Below are positions 17,230-25,356 of a DNA stretch of 64,000 nucleotides, in pieces. The position numbers and the translations under genes are program-made. This DNA is from Ulvibacter sp. MAR_2010_11 (GTDB lineage Bacteria > Bacteroidota > Bacteroidia > Flavobacteriales > Flavobacteriaceae), in contig NZ_PHTY01000001.1 in NCBI RefSeq assembly GCF_002813135.1, forward strand, positions 2,687,501-2,751,500, given 5' to 3'. Position 1 is the first letter of the stretch, and every line of letters starts with the position of its first letter. Below the pieces are notes generated by a model, which worked only from the letters and a program-made list of their open reading frames with translations, did no database searches and was not told where the DNA came from.

Positions 17230-19213
17230 GAATGAAACTTCCAAAAAAGTTGAGTCAGCGCGCTTAAAAGCGGCCTTAGACCTGTATGATAATGCTCCAT
17301 GCGGATCCATCTCTTTCCGGAATGATAGCATTATCTTAGATATCAATAACACTTTATGCTTTTGGTTGGGCTATAAAAAGGAAGAACTGATTAACAAACG
17401 AACCCTTCCCAGCCTTTTTAAAATTGGCGGACAGATATTTTTTGAAACGCACTTTTTTCCTCTAATTAAAATGCAGGGCTTTATAAAGGAAGTCTATTTT
17501 GATATCGTAAAGAAAGATAAAAGTGTTTTACATGGTTTGATTAACGTAAGGGAGATTCCCGGAGTTAATAATCAACCCGGCACATACCAGGCAACGGTAT
17601 TAGATATTTCAGATCGATGGCACTACGAATCGGAACTTCTTAAAGCCAAGCGTCAAGCCGAAGCGGATTCTAAGGCAAAAGCAGATTTTTTAGCAACCAT
17701 TAGCCACGAGATTAGAACTCCCTTAAATTCGATCTTGGGAATTGGAAATTTGCTTCATAAAACCCCACTTAATGTAAATCAGAAGGAATACGCCCGTCTT
17801 TTGCTTCACTCTTCCGAGCATTTATTGAGCCTGGTAAACAACCTATTGGATTTAAGTAAGATTGAAGCCAATAAAATTGAATTGGAGCAGACTCCTTTCA
17901 ACCTTCATGATATAACAAATATTTTAAAACACACATTTTCAGTAAAGGCAAAAGAGAAAGGTATTGAACTGGTTTTAAATTTAGGGGACGATGTACCTCA
18001 GAATATAATTGGAGATCCAGTTAAACTTAAACAGATTTTGACTAACCTAGTAGGAAATGCCATCAAGTTTACGAAAGAAGGATCGGTATCACTGTCTGTT
18101 TTAGTTGAAAACATAAATAAACGAGATGTAAATCTTTATTTTGAAGTCTCTGATACCGGAATTGGGATTCCGGAAGAAAAACTCGATTTGATATTTCAGG
18201 AATTTTCTCAGGCTAGTTACGACGTAAGCGTGGAATTTGGAGGAACAGGCCTGGGCTTAACAATTAGTAAAAAATTACTAGAGCTTCACGGCAGTACATT
18301 GTCTGTAACAAGTAAGTTGAACGTAGGATCAATGTTTAGTTTCAAACTTGAGTATCCAATTTATAACAAGAAGCTACCTCCTGAAGATGCTTCAACCAGG
18401 CTATCAGAAAATCATAATTTTGGGACTCTCAGAGTGCTATTGGTAGATGATAATCCAGCAAATATCTTCATTGCTGCACAATATCTAGAACAATGGGATA
18501 TAAAGTATCTGTCTGCCGAAAGCGGGGTTGAAGCTCTGTCTATACTTAAGAAAAGCGATTTTGATATTGTATTATTAGATTTACAAATGCCCAAACTAAA
18601 TGGCTATGAAACAGCGAAGAAAATTAGAAGTTTACAACTGAAGAAAAATCCTGTAATTATAGCCTTTTCAGCTTCGGCAAAAGGAGAGGTCCATTCACAA
18701 TTAGTAGAGGCAGGTATAGATGATCACCTTCCAAAGCCATTTCAGCCCAGACAATTGTACGAATTATTGTTACAATACAAAGGGTCAAAGAAACCAACCA
18801 AGTCACTTGTAAATCGAGATTCTACCAAATCTGCAGCTATTAAAAGCAAGACGAAAAACAAATTAGTTGAAACGGCTAAAGTAAGTTTTAGCTTACGCCG
18901 CTATGAAAAGATGGCTAACAACAAGCCGGAATACCTTAAAAAATTCCGATTAAGCACCCTGGATGCCTTGATAAGCTATCAAAAGGACTTTACCAATGCA
19001 GTTGCAAATAAGAATATAAAAAATCTATCCGATCTTATTCATAAAAGCACCATGTCTTTATATTACATTCAGGCTGACCCCCTTAGTAATCTTTTAAAGG
19101 AATGCAGAATTATTCTTGAAGAAAATAACGGTGACGATGCTCTTCTATCGTCCAAAATACATGAGTGCAACGAAGAATTTAAAGTGATTATAAAAGGATT
19201 ACAAAGAGCATAG
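17222..19213 (+). CDS. PAS hybrid sensor histidine kinase with receiver and Hpt-like C-terminus
   Basis: A 663-residue soluble-looking kinase with no clear membrane segments. Order: PAS (about 18-130; block GGQIFFETHFFPLIKMQGF at 69-87), coiled linker, HisKA with phospho-acceptor His162 in TISHEIRTPLNS, HATPase_c (NLVGNAIKF, DTGIGIPEE, GGTGLGLTIS), receiver (VLLVDDNPAN near 402, phospho-Asp near 451 in LLDLQMPK) and a C-terminal helical region with IHKSTMSLYYIQAD near 605, which looks like an Hpt domain. A frame is open from 17168, but the GTG at 17222 overlaps the RsbQ stop and is preferred. The PAS block is of the kind seen in RsbP-like proteins that pair with RsbQ hydrolases. The target regulator is not in the window. 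Confidence 0.9.
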   Translation: MNKNETSKKVESARLKAALDLYDNAPCGSISFRNDSIILDINNTLCFWLGYKKEELINKRTLPSLFKIGGQIFFETHFFPLIKMQGFIKEVYFDIVKKDKSVLHGLINVREIPGVNNQPGTYQATVLDISDRWHYESELLKAKRQAEADSKAKADFLATISHEIRTPLNSILGIGNLLHKTPLNVNQKEYARLLLHSSEHLLSLVNNLLDLSKIEANKIELEQTPFNLHDITNILKHTFSVKAKEKGIELVLNLGDDVPQNIIGDPVKLKQILTNLVGNAIKFTKEGSVSLSVLVENINKRDVNLYFEVSDTGIGIPEEKLDLIFQEFSQASYDVSVEFGGTGLGLTISKKLLELHGSTLSVTSKLNVGSMFSFKLEYPIYNKKLPPEDASTRLSENHNFGTLRVLLVDDNPANIFIAAQYLEQWDIKYLSAESGVEALSILKKSDFDIVLLDLQMPKLNGYETAKKIRSLQLKKNPVIIAFSASAKGEVHSQLVEAGIDDHLPKPFQPRQLYELLLQYKGSKKPTKSLVNRDSTKSAAIKSKTKNKLVETAKVSFSLRRYEKMANNKPEYLKKFRLSTLDALISYQKDFTNAVANKNIKNLSDLIHKSTMSLYYIQADPLSNLLKECRIILEENNGDDALLSSKIHECNEEFKVIIKGLQRA

Positions 19214-19249
19214 TGTCACACCTCCAAAAGGAATTTGTATTTTTGCCCA

Positions 19250-20683
19250 ATGATTCACAATGACACTATCGTCGCTTTGGCTACCCCGGCAGGTGCCGGA
19301 GCAATTGCTATAATTCGACTTTCGGGTAATAATGCTATAGCAATCGCTTCTCAGGTTTTTTCGTCGATTTCGGGAAAGGTGCTTTCGGCCCAAAAAACAC
19401 ATACAGTGCATTTGGGACATTTAAAGGATGGTGAGCGTATTATTGATGAGGTTTTGGCAACTATTTTTAAAAATCCGAATAGCTATACAGGAGAAGATGT
19501 GGTCGAATTTTCCTGTCACGGAAGTCATTATATTCAGCAGGAAATTATTCAGTTATTGCTTCGGAAGGGATGCCGGATGGCGACCGCAGGGGAGTTTACC
19601 TTAAGAGCTTTCTTAAACGGAAAAATGGATTTGAGTCAGGCTGAAGCGGTAGCGGATTTAATTGCAAGCGATTCGGCTGCATCGCACCAATTGGCGATTC
19701 AGCAAATGCGCGGCGGATTTTCAAACGAAATAAAACGACTTCGGGAAGAGTTGTTAAACTTCGCTTCCTTGATTGAGTTAGAACTGGATTTTGCCGAAGA
19801 AGATGTAGAATTTGCCAATCGTGAAGAATTTCAGAAATTAATTTCAAAAATAACACAGGTTTTAAAACGTCTAATCGACTCTTTTGCAACGGGGAATGTC
19901 TTGAAAAACGGAATTCCGGTTGCGATAGTAGGCGAACCCAATGTCGGGAAATCGACGCTTCTAAATGCTTTGCTAAACGAAGAGCGCGCCATAGTGAGTG
20001 ATATTGCCGGGACAACAAGAGATACAATTGAAGATGAAATTTCAATTGGCGGTGTAGGCTTCCGATTTATTGATACTGCCGGAATTCGAGAAACGGTGGA
20101 CGTCATTGAAGGTTTAGGAATAAAGAAAACTTTTGAGAAGATTGAGCAGGCGCAGGTGGTAATCTACCTTTTTGATGCAACTACCGGTATCGCAGAGGAG
20201 ACCCCCTCTGCCCATAGGGCATCTCCCTCAGTTAGGGGAGAAATCTCTGCAATTCTATTGGAGATTGAGAAAATTAGAAATAGGTTCCCTCAGAAACAAT
20301 TGGTAATTATAGCCAACAAAGTGGATAAACTTTCGGGAGTAGAAATCGAAAATCTAAAATCGTCCATCAAAAATCTATTCATGCTTTCAGCAAAAACAGG
20401 CGAAGGTGTTGAGGCACTAAAAACTACCTTACTAGACTTTGTAAATACAGGCGCCCTTCGGAATAACGAAACCATTGTCACCAATACGCGTCATTACGAT
20501 GCATTATTAAAAGCCTTGGAAGAAATTATAAAGGTGCAGGAAGGAATTGATAATAACTTAAGCGGAGATCTGCTGGCCATCGATATTAGGCAAGCCCTGT
20601 ACTACTTTGGAGAAATAACCGGAGAAATTACAAACGATGATTTACTGGGGAATATTTTTGCGAATTTTTGTATCGGAAAGTAA
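19250..20683 (+). CDS. mnmE: tRNA uridine-5-carboxymethylaminomethyl modification GTPase MnmE
   Basis: A 477-residue GTPase that, with MnmG, modifies the wobble uridine of several tRNAs. Seen: N-terminal domain start IHNDTIVALATPAGAGAIAI, GEFTLRAFLNGKMDLSQAEA (about 110-130), G1 VGEPNVGKSTLLNAL (about 226-240), G2/G3 DIAGTTRDT and DTAGIRET, G4 NKVDKL (about 357) and the C-terminal catalytic motif FCIGK. The ATG at 19250 matches the family; the frame itself opens at 19235. Between G3 and G4 the G domain has about 17 extra residues (about 316-333), encoded by a palindromic repeat (20198-20240) inserted in frame. All motifs are intact, so it is probably functional. Confidence 0.96.
   Translation: MIHNDTIVALATPAGAGAIAIIRLSGNNAIAIASQVFSSISGKVLSAQKTHTVHLGHLKDGERIIDEVLATIFKNPNSYTGEDVVEFSCHGSHYIQQEIIQLLLRKGCRMATAGEFTLRAFLNGKMDLSQAEAVADLIASDSAASHQLAIQQMRGGFSNEIKRLREELLNFASLIELELDFAEEDVEFANREEFQKLISKITQVLKRLIDSFATGNVLKNGIPVAIVGEPNVGKSTLLNALLNEERAIVSDIAGTTRDTIEDEISIGGVGFRFIDTAGIRETVDVIEGLGIKKTFEKIEQAQVVIYLFDATTGIAEETPSAHRASPSVRGEISAILLEIEKIRNRFPQKQLVIIANKVDKLSGVEIENLKSSIKNLFMLSAKTGEGVEALKTTLLDFVNTGALRNNETIVTNTRHYDALLKALEEIIKVQEGIDNNLSGDLLAIDIRQALYYFGEITGEITNDDLLGNIFANFCIGK
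20198..20240 (+). repeat. Palindromic repeat inserted in frame within mnmE
   Basis: Two adjacent hairpins, TGCCCATAGGGCA (20209-20221) and CTCCC...GGGGAG (20223-20240), sit inside the coding frame and encode ETPSAHRASPSVRGE. The composition is that of intergenic repeats of flavobacteria (CCCCTCTGCCC type) and not of a G domain. The reading frame is kept. Confidence 0.7.
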
Positions 20684-20690
20684 CCGCAAC

Positions 20691-20725
20691 CCACTAATCA
20701 ATTATAGTCATTAGGAAGTTATATT
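20691..20725 (+). repeat. Direct repeat, copy 1 (just after mnmE)
   Basis: 35 nt, 32 of them identical to 21574-21608. It begins 8 nt after the mnmE stop. The last 23 nt (20703-20725) are identical in both copies. Confidence 0.85.
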
Positions 20726-20920
20726 ACTTTACTCCATTAAAATTTTTGATATAATAATTAGTGACTAACTGACTAAATATCACGTTTTTACCTACATATT
20801 TTTTCTTGTAATCGGCAATAAACATTCCTTTAACGAAAATCCTTATAAACAATAAATTATCATCAGGATTTGAATTACCTTTTAGTTGATATAATAAACA
20901 TTAACTAAAACCAAATTAAA

Positions 20921-21451
20921 ATGAAAAAAGTAGCATTATTAATGACATTGGCTTTACTCGTTATTTACGGATGTAGTCGAGACACCGATTCAATTTCTGA
21001 ATCTGACACACAAAACTTAGTTATGAAAGCTAATAATGGGCCCTCTGCAAATGGTCATGGAACCTTACAATTAGCAGACATACCAGTTGGGGGAGATGAT
21101 GGGAAAAGACAATTTACTTTTCACGCAAGAGAAAAGAAAAATGGAGACGTTAGTGGAAGTGGAGTATTAAAATATACTGGCGGTGGCACAGACGTTCGTT
21201 TTGATATCGATTGCTTGCGGGTTGATGGAAATACTGCAAACATGTCTGGTCTTGTAACTCAAAACTCTAGCGATCCATCACTTGAAGGCACGTATCATTA
21301 TTTTAGTGTTGAAGATAATGGAGAAGGATCGGGATCAAGTCCTGATCAAATTACTTTATTTTACTCAGGTTATTCAGAATCATACTGTTTAGATGACAAT
21401 CCTTTCCCTCTCTATTCTATAGTGGGTGGCAACGTTCAAGTAAGAGAATAA
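20921..21451 (+). CDS. Lipoprotein of unknown function between direct repeats
   Basis: A 176-residue protein with a lipoprotein signal: MKKVALLMTLALLVIYGCSR, lipid Cys18. The mature part is acidic and rich in Gly, Ser and Asn and probably beta-structured: GHGTLQLADIPVGGDDGKRQ (about 46-65), FTFHAREKKNGDVSGSGVLK (about 66-85) and the C-terminal SEYCL-like Cys region. The pattern of a short N-terminal lead and an FTFHAR block is common in Bacteroidota hypothetical proteins, but I cannot name a function. It is flanked by 35-nt direct repeats 883 nt apart, which suggests it arrived or was retained as a unit. Confidence 0.7.
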   Translation: MKKVALLMTLALLVIYGCSRDTDSISESDTQNLVMKANNGPSANGHGTLQLADIPVGGDDGKRQFTFHAREKKNGDVSGSGVLKYTGGGTDVRFDIDCLRVDGNTANMSGLVTQNSSDPSLEGTYHYFSVEDNGEGSGSSPDQITLFYSGYSESYCLDDNPFPLYSIVGGNVQVRE

Positions 21452-21470
21452 TTTTTTTCCTATTTTTTTT

Positions 21471-21498
21471 AAAGCCCGTCTTTTGATGGGCTTTTTTT
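21471..21498 (+). terminator. Terminator after the lipoprotein gene
   Basis: Stem AAAGCCCGTC / GATGGGCTTT (one G-T pair) with a TTTT loop and a following T-run (21492-21498). Confidence 0.85.
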
Positions 21499-21573
21499 AA
21501 TTTCCGTTTCCACATTGTTGAATTAAATATGTCCTTTTTCTTTAAATAATTGTACCCTATTTGTACCTCTACT

Positions 21574-21608
21574 CCACTAATCTCCTATAGTCATTAGGAA
21601 GTTATATT
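21574..21608 (+). repeat. Direct repeat, copy 2 (downstream of the lipoprotein gene)
   Basis: Matches 20691-20725 at 32 of 35 positions in the same orientation. Just upstream is a short tandem TGTACC motif (two copies, about 21551-21567). It lies about 130 nt before the next gene. Confidence 0.85.
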
Positions 21609-21738
21609 CTGTATTGGTAAGTAATTGCAACTCCGTAGAAGATGTTAATTTCAGGTTGACAAGTTAATTTCCGAAATTCTATTCCAATTAAAAAATACAC
21701 TAATTTCATATTCAATTTAACTTTTAAATATCCAACCC

Positions 21739-21930
21739 ATGAAAAAAGTAATTCTAAGTGTTTTCGCCTTAATGTTATTAGTTGCCTTCTCATCCTGTAG
21801 AGAAACCAAAGAGGAGAGTAATGAAGATCAAAATGTAGATTCGGTAAAAGAAGAACCTGCTATAATGGAAACTTCCGAGACTATTCAGGTAGAAGTAGTG
21901 GTAGATTCGACAAATACAGAAGAAAACTAA
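21739..21930 (+). CDS. Small acidic lipoprotein, paralog 1
   Basis: A 63-residue lipoprotein: MKKVILSVFALMLLVAFSSC (lipid Cys20) followed by RETKEES and a short, Glu/Asp/Val-rich, probably disordered tail. The sequence starts like the next gene (FALML..SSCRET versus FALLF..SSCRET), so the two are paralogs. Function unknown. It lies downstream of direct repeat copy 2 and is too short to carry a catalytic domain. Confidence 0.65.
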   Translation: MKKVILSVFALMLLVAFSSCRETKEESNEDQNVDSVKEEPAIMETSETIQVEVVVDSTNTEEN

Positions 21931-22122
21931 TCCTTGACTTAGAGGAACTGTACAAGCTTCGGTAAATGGTTGATGTGATTGCTAATTAAAGCGTTAAGAA
22001 GGTCTTTACAGGACTTCAAAAAAAATTAATACGCTTTTAACGAAAATAATTTTCAAAAATATTTTTTGAATCGAAAAATAGACTACATTCGCGCGCAATT
22101 TAACATCTAATTAGAACCCAAA

Positions 22123-22335
22123 ATGAAAAATTTAATTTACAGTGCTTTTGCTTTATTGTTCGTAGTAGCTATCTCTTCTTGTCGTGAAACAACTGAAGAA
22201 AAAACTGAGGAAGTGATTGAAGAAACCACCTCTGAAGTAGAAGTTATCGAAACTCCTGCTACCGATTCTTTAGAGACTGCTCTTGAAGGTCAAGTAGTTT
22301 CTGATTCTACAGCTGTAGTAAAAGAAATTCAATAG
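22123..22335 (+). CDS. Small acidic lipoprotein, paralog 2
   Basis: A 70-residue lipoprotein: MKNLIYSAFALLFVVAISSC (lipid Cys20), then RETTEEKTEEVIEETTSE and an acidic Glu/Thr/Val tail containing DSLETALEGQVVSDST. The lipobox and following RET match the preceding gene. Upstream at about 22083-22090 is TACATTCG, one mismatch from the -7 consensus. It is closed by a strong terminator, so it may be well expressed. No function can be assigned. Confidence 0.7.
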   Translation: MKNLIYSAFALLFVVAISSCRETTEEKTEEVIEETTSEVEVIETPATDSLETALEGQVVSDSTAVVKEIQ

Positions 22336-22358
22336 TAAAACCACCAAAAGGTTACAAC

Positions 22359-22390
22359 AAAAAGCGCTGCAATTGCAGCGCTTTTTTTTT
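22359..22390. terminator. Strong terminator, usable in both directions
   Basis: A perfect palindrome with arms AAAGCGCTGCA / TGCAGCGCTTT (22361-22382, no loop in the written form) is flanked by A on the left and a run of nine or more T on the right. It separates the convergent small lipoprotein gene and the FAD-dehydrogenase pseudogene. Confidence 0.9.
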
Positions 22391-22407
22391 GATACTGAAA
22401 ATAGATC

Positions 22408-23969
22408 TTACGGTTGAATAGTATTCTTCCTGACTATCGCATCCACACAATTAATTCCGTCGATGGCTGCCGAAATAATTCCGCCGGCGTAGCCTGCACC
22501 TTCTCCACAAGGGTATAATCCTTTTACTTGTATATGTTCGAGGGTTTCGAGATTTCGCGGAATAGAAATCGGGGAAGAGGTTCTGCTTTCCGGGGCGTGT
22601 AATACCGCCTGATTGGTATAGTATCCCTTCATCTTTTTTCCGAAGCTCACAAAAGCCTTCTTTAGTCGCTTAGTAATTAAAGGTGGTAATATTTCATTTA
22701 AATCTACGGAAGTGATTCCGGGCTGATAGGAAGTTTTTGGAAAATCTACCGAAACCCTCCCTTCCACAAAATCAATCATCCGCTGTGCCGGTACATGCTG
22801 CGTTTTCCCTGCTGCTTCCCAGCAACTTCTTTCCACCATCTTCTGAAAGTCTAAACACACAAATGGATCATTTGGAGTATAATTAGGTAAATCTTCCGGC
22901 GACACACTTACCACAATCCCTGAATTTGCATACGGATTGTTGCGCTTACTGGGACTCCAGCCGTTTGTTACCACTTCTTCTTGTTCGGTGGCGCAGGGAG
23001 CGATTATACCGCCGGGGCACATACAAAAGGAATAGACCCCTAAACCATCTACTTGTTCCACCAAGGCATAGGAAGCAGGAGGTAAATAGGGATTGTCATA
23101 TTCTCCATGATATTGAATGGTATCTATTAGCTCCTGTTGGTGTTCAACTCGAACTCCAATAGCGAAGGGTTTGGCTTCAATTGTAATGTTTCTTTGGTGT
23201 AATAAGTAAAATATATCACGAGCCGAATGGCCGGTTGCTAAAATGAGATTCGAGCAATCAATCCATTTTTCTGAATTTATTTGAATGGCTTCAACCGCTT
23301 GATTCTTTAGTCTGATATCGGTTAATTTCGAATCGAAATGTACTTCACCCCAGCTGCTATAATTGCCTCACGCATTGCTGTAATAATTTTCGGAAGTTTG
23401 TTCGTACCAATATGCGGATGAGCATCTACCAGAATATCGGGATCGGCTCCAAAATGAACAAACCATTCCAACGCTTTCAAAACGTTTCCTCTCTTTTTGG
23501 AACGCGTATACAATTTTCCATCCGAATAGGTGCCGGCGCCTCCTTCACCAAAGCAATAATTAGACTCCGGATTTACAATTTCGTCTTTATTAATACTTGC
23601 CAAATCCCGTCTACGGGACCGCACATCTTTTCCTCTTTCAAAAATAATAGGCTTCAACCCTGCTTCCACTGCACGTAGCGCAGCGTACAGCCCGGCAGGT
23701 CCTGCCCCGATAATTACAATACTTTGTTTGTCTGATACATTTTGAGGCATAAAAGGAGTAATCGTCTCTTTTACGTCCTCGTATTTCCAAAATTCCACCT
23801 GAAGATTAAATTTAATGGGTTTTCTACGAGCATCTATAGATCGTTTACGAATACGCCAATCTTTTACAACATCTTTCCGAAGCTTTGCTTTTTCGAGAGC
23901 CACTTCCAAAATATAATCCTCATCAGGCAACTGACGAGGTAATACCGAAATTTGGACCAGGATGCTCAT
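22408..23969 (-). pseudogene. FAD-dependent dehydrogenase (COG2509 type), frameshifted
   Basis: Two frames together make one protein of about 520 residues. The N-terminal part (23969 down to about 23350) has the dinucleotide fold QSIVIIGAGPAGLYAALRA (about 83-101) and NYCFGEGGAGTYSDGKLYTR. The C-terminal part holds YSFCMCPGGIIAPCATEQEE and GLYPCGEGAGYAGGIISAAI. The frame changes at a run of four C (23348-23351, plus strand). Adding one base restores an open frame that reads AAGGEVHFDSKLTDIRLKN across the junction, as expected for the family. Either a real one-base deletion or a sequencing or assembly error in a homopolymer. Substrate unknown even in intact members. Confidence 0.85.
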
Positions 23970-23980
23970 AAATGCTAAAA

Positions 23981-25321
23981 TTAAAAAGAATACGAATACT
24001 GCAAACCACCCCCAATATTTGTATCGGTGAGATTGCTAACATCGGCTCCTGTTATAGCAGTGAAAATGCCGTGTTTATTGGTTTTATAACTTACCGCGAG
24101 GTAATTGTGCCAATTCTTTAAGGAAGAATCAAAAGGGTTATTATAAGTTCCTAAATGAGTTGCAAAAGTAGATTTAAGCATCCATTCGAAATTCTTAACG
24201 ATTCCGGTCACACCAAAATGATGAATTTTAGCACGGTTGCTGATAATTGGAGTGTTTGTATCGGTAATTACAATTGAAGGGTCTACCAAAATAAAGGGCA
24301 TCCCAATTGTATTTCGCTCATAGGTCCAGCCGCTGCGATAAAGATTGTTTGAAAAATAATTATCGAATCCACTCCCTACTCCGGTACCACTCTGACTCGA
24401 AGTATCTATAAACTCATACAAAGCAGAAGCAATAATTTTTTTATTTTCCGGTGCAAAAAAGACTCCCCAAACCCCATCGGGAAAATTAGCCCATCGGGTT
24501 CCTGAACCGTCTTCAAACGGATGTTCGTGATATACCGAAAATATTCCGACACCCCCGGTAAATTCATAATCCAGAAGGAAAGAACCTAAGTGATTTCCTA
24601 AAGCATTGTTATAGGTTATATCCTCGGTTACGAATGGTCGCTTTTTTGCAAAAAACACATCGACAAAGGCTTCAAAATCGTTGGGTAATTGGCCTTCAAC
24701 AGGAGAGGTGCCACCCCATTGCACAAAATGCTGTAATTGTGCTGTTAATTTATGCTTTTCATTAAAGGTTGTAATTAGTCCAACCCGTTTGTAGTGTACC
24801 CTGGTGTTATCTACAAATCTATCGTCATTCAGACTGTAATGTGCAATTCCCCAGTCTACCTCAAAGATTTCAGAGATTTTTATAGGATTATTAGCTTCCA
24901 AAATCAAGCCGGGTAACGGTCGTGCATTTTGAGACCACAGAAAGTTTTTATTGGTAACTGAAAGTCCGTCCTCCTTAGTATCTTGTTTTTTGGCTCCTAT
25001 CGTAGCCTTCAACCAGTTATTCTGAAATCTCACATACAAATCGCGCCGCTGCAATTCGTTATCCCTTCCGTCTCTGTAAAACCCCGCTATTCCTGCTTCT
25101 ATAAACGACGCTTCAAAATTATAGGTACCTGTTACCAATGCTGTTCCCGAAAAATTTGTTTCAGAATTTATTGCTGAACTCGAGTTGGTGTACAGCCAAA
25201 AGGGAAGTTGGTCATTATTTGAGATTAGTCCGATTACTTCTACATTTCCCGAGTATTCAAATTGTTGCGCATGTAATGACAAAGACAAAAGAAGAAGCAG
25301 ACAAGGAATACTTTTTTTCAT
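23981..25321 (-). CDS. wzi: Capsule assembly Wzi family outer membrane protein
   Basis: A 446-residue protein with a signal peptide (1-18, ending LHAQ) and a beta-barrel-like body. It resembles the Wzi family (capsule assembly protein, PF14052), whose E. coli member is an outer membrane lectin that anchors capsule polymer to the cell. Landmarks include the early LPFWLYTNSSSAINSETNFS (about 39-58) and RRDLYVRFQNNWLKATIGAK (about 91-110). It is the last structural gene of the polysaccharide locus, 35 nt after wzc, and the context supports a role in retaining the polymer at the surface. Confidence 0.8.
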   Translation of the reverse strand: MKKSIPCLLLLLSLSLHAQQFEYSGNVEVIGLISNNDQLPFWLYTNSSSAINSETNFSGTALVTGTYNFEASFIEAGIAGFYRDGRDNELQRRDLYVRFQNNWLKATIGAKKQDTKEDGLSVTNKNFLWSQNARPLPGLILEANNPIKISEIFEVDWGIAHYSLNDDRFVDNTRVHYKRVGLITTFNEKHKLTAQLQHFVQWGGTSPVEGQLPNDFEAFVDVFFAKKRPFVTEDITYNNALGNHLGSFLLDYEFTGGVGIFSVYHEHPFEDGSGTRWANFPDGVWGVFFAPENKKIIASALYEFIDTSSQSGTGVGSGFDNYFSNNLYRSGWTYERNTIGMPFILVDPSIVITDTNTPIISNRAKIHHFGVTGIVKNFEWMLKSTFATHLGTYNNPFDSSLKNWHNYLAVSYKTNKHGIFTAITGADVSNLTDTNIGGGLQYSYSF

Positions 25322-25356
25322 AATTGCAAATAATTCGTAAAAAGGGAATTCAAACT

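Noticed and set aside
20684-21738. Insertion sequence or active mobile element
   Set aside because: There is no transposase, integrase or terminal inverted repeat, only direct repeats and a lipoprotein gene.
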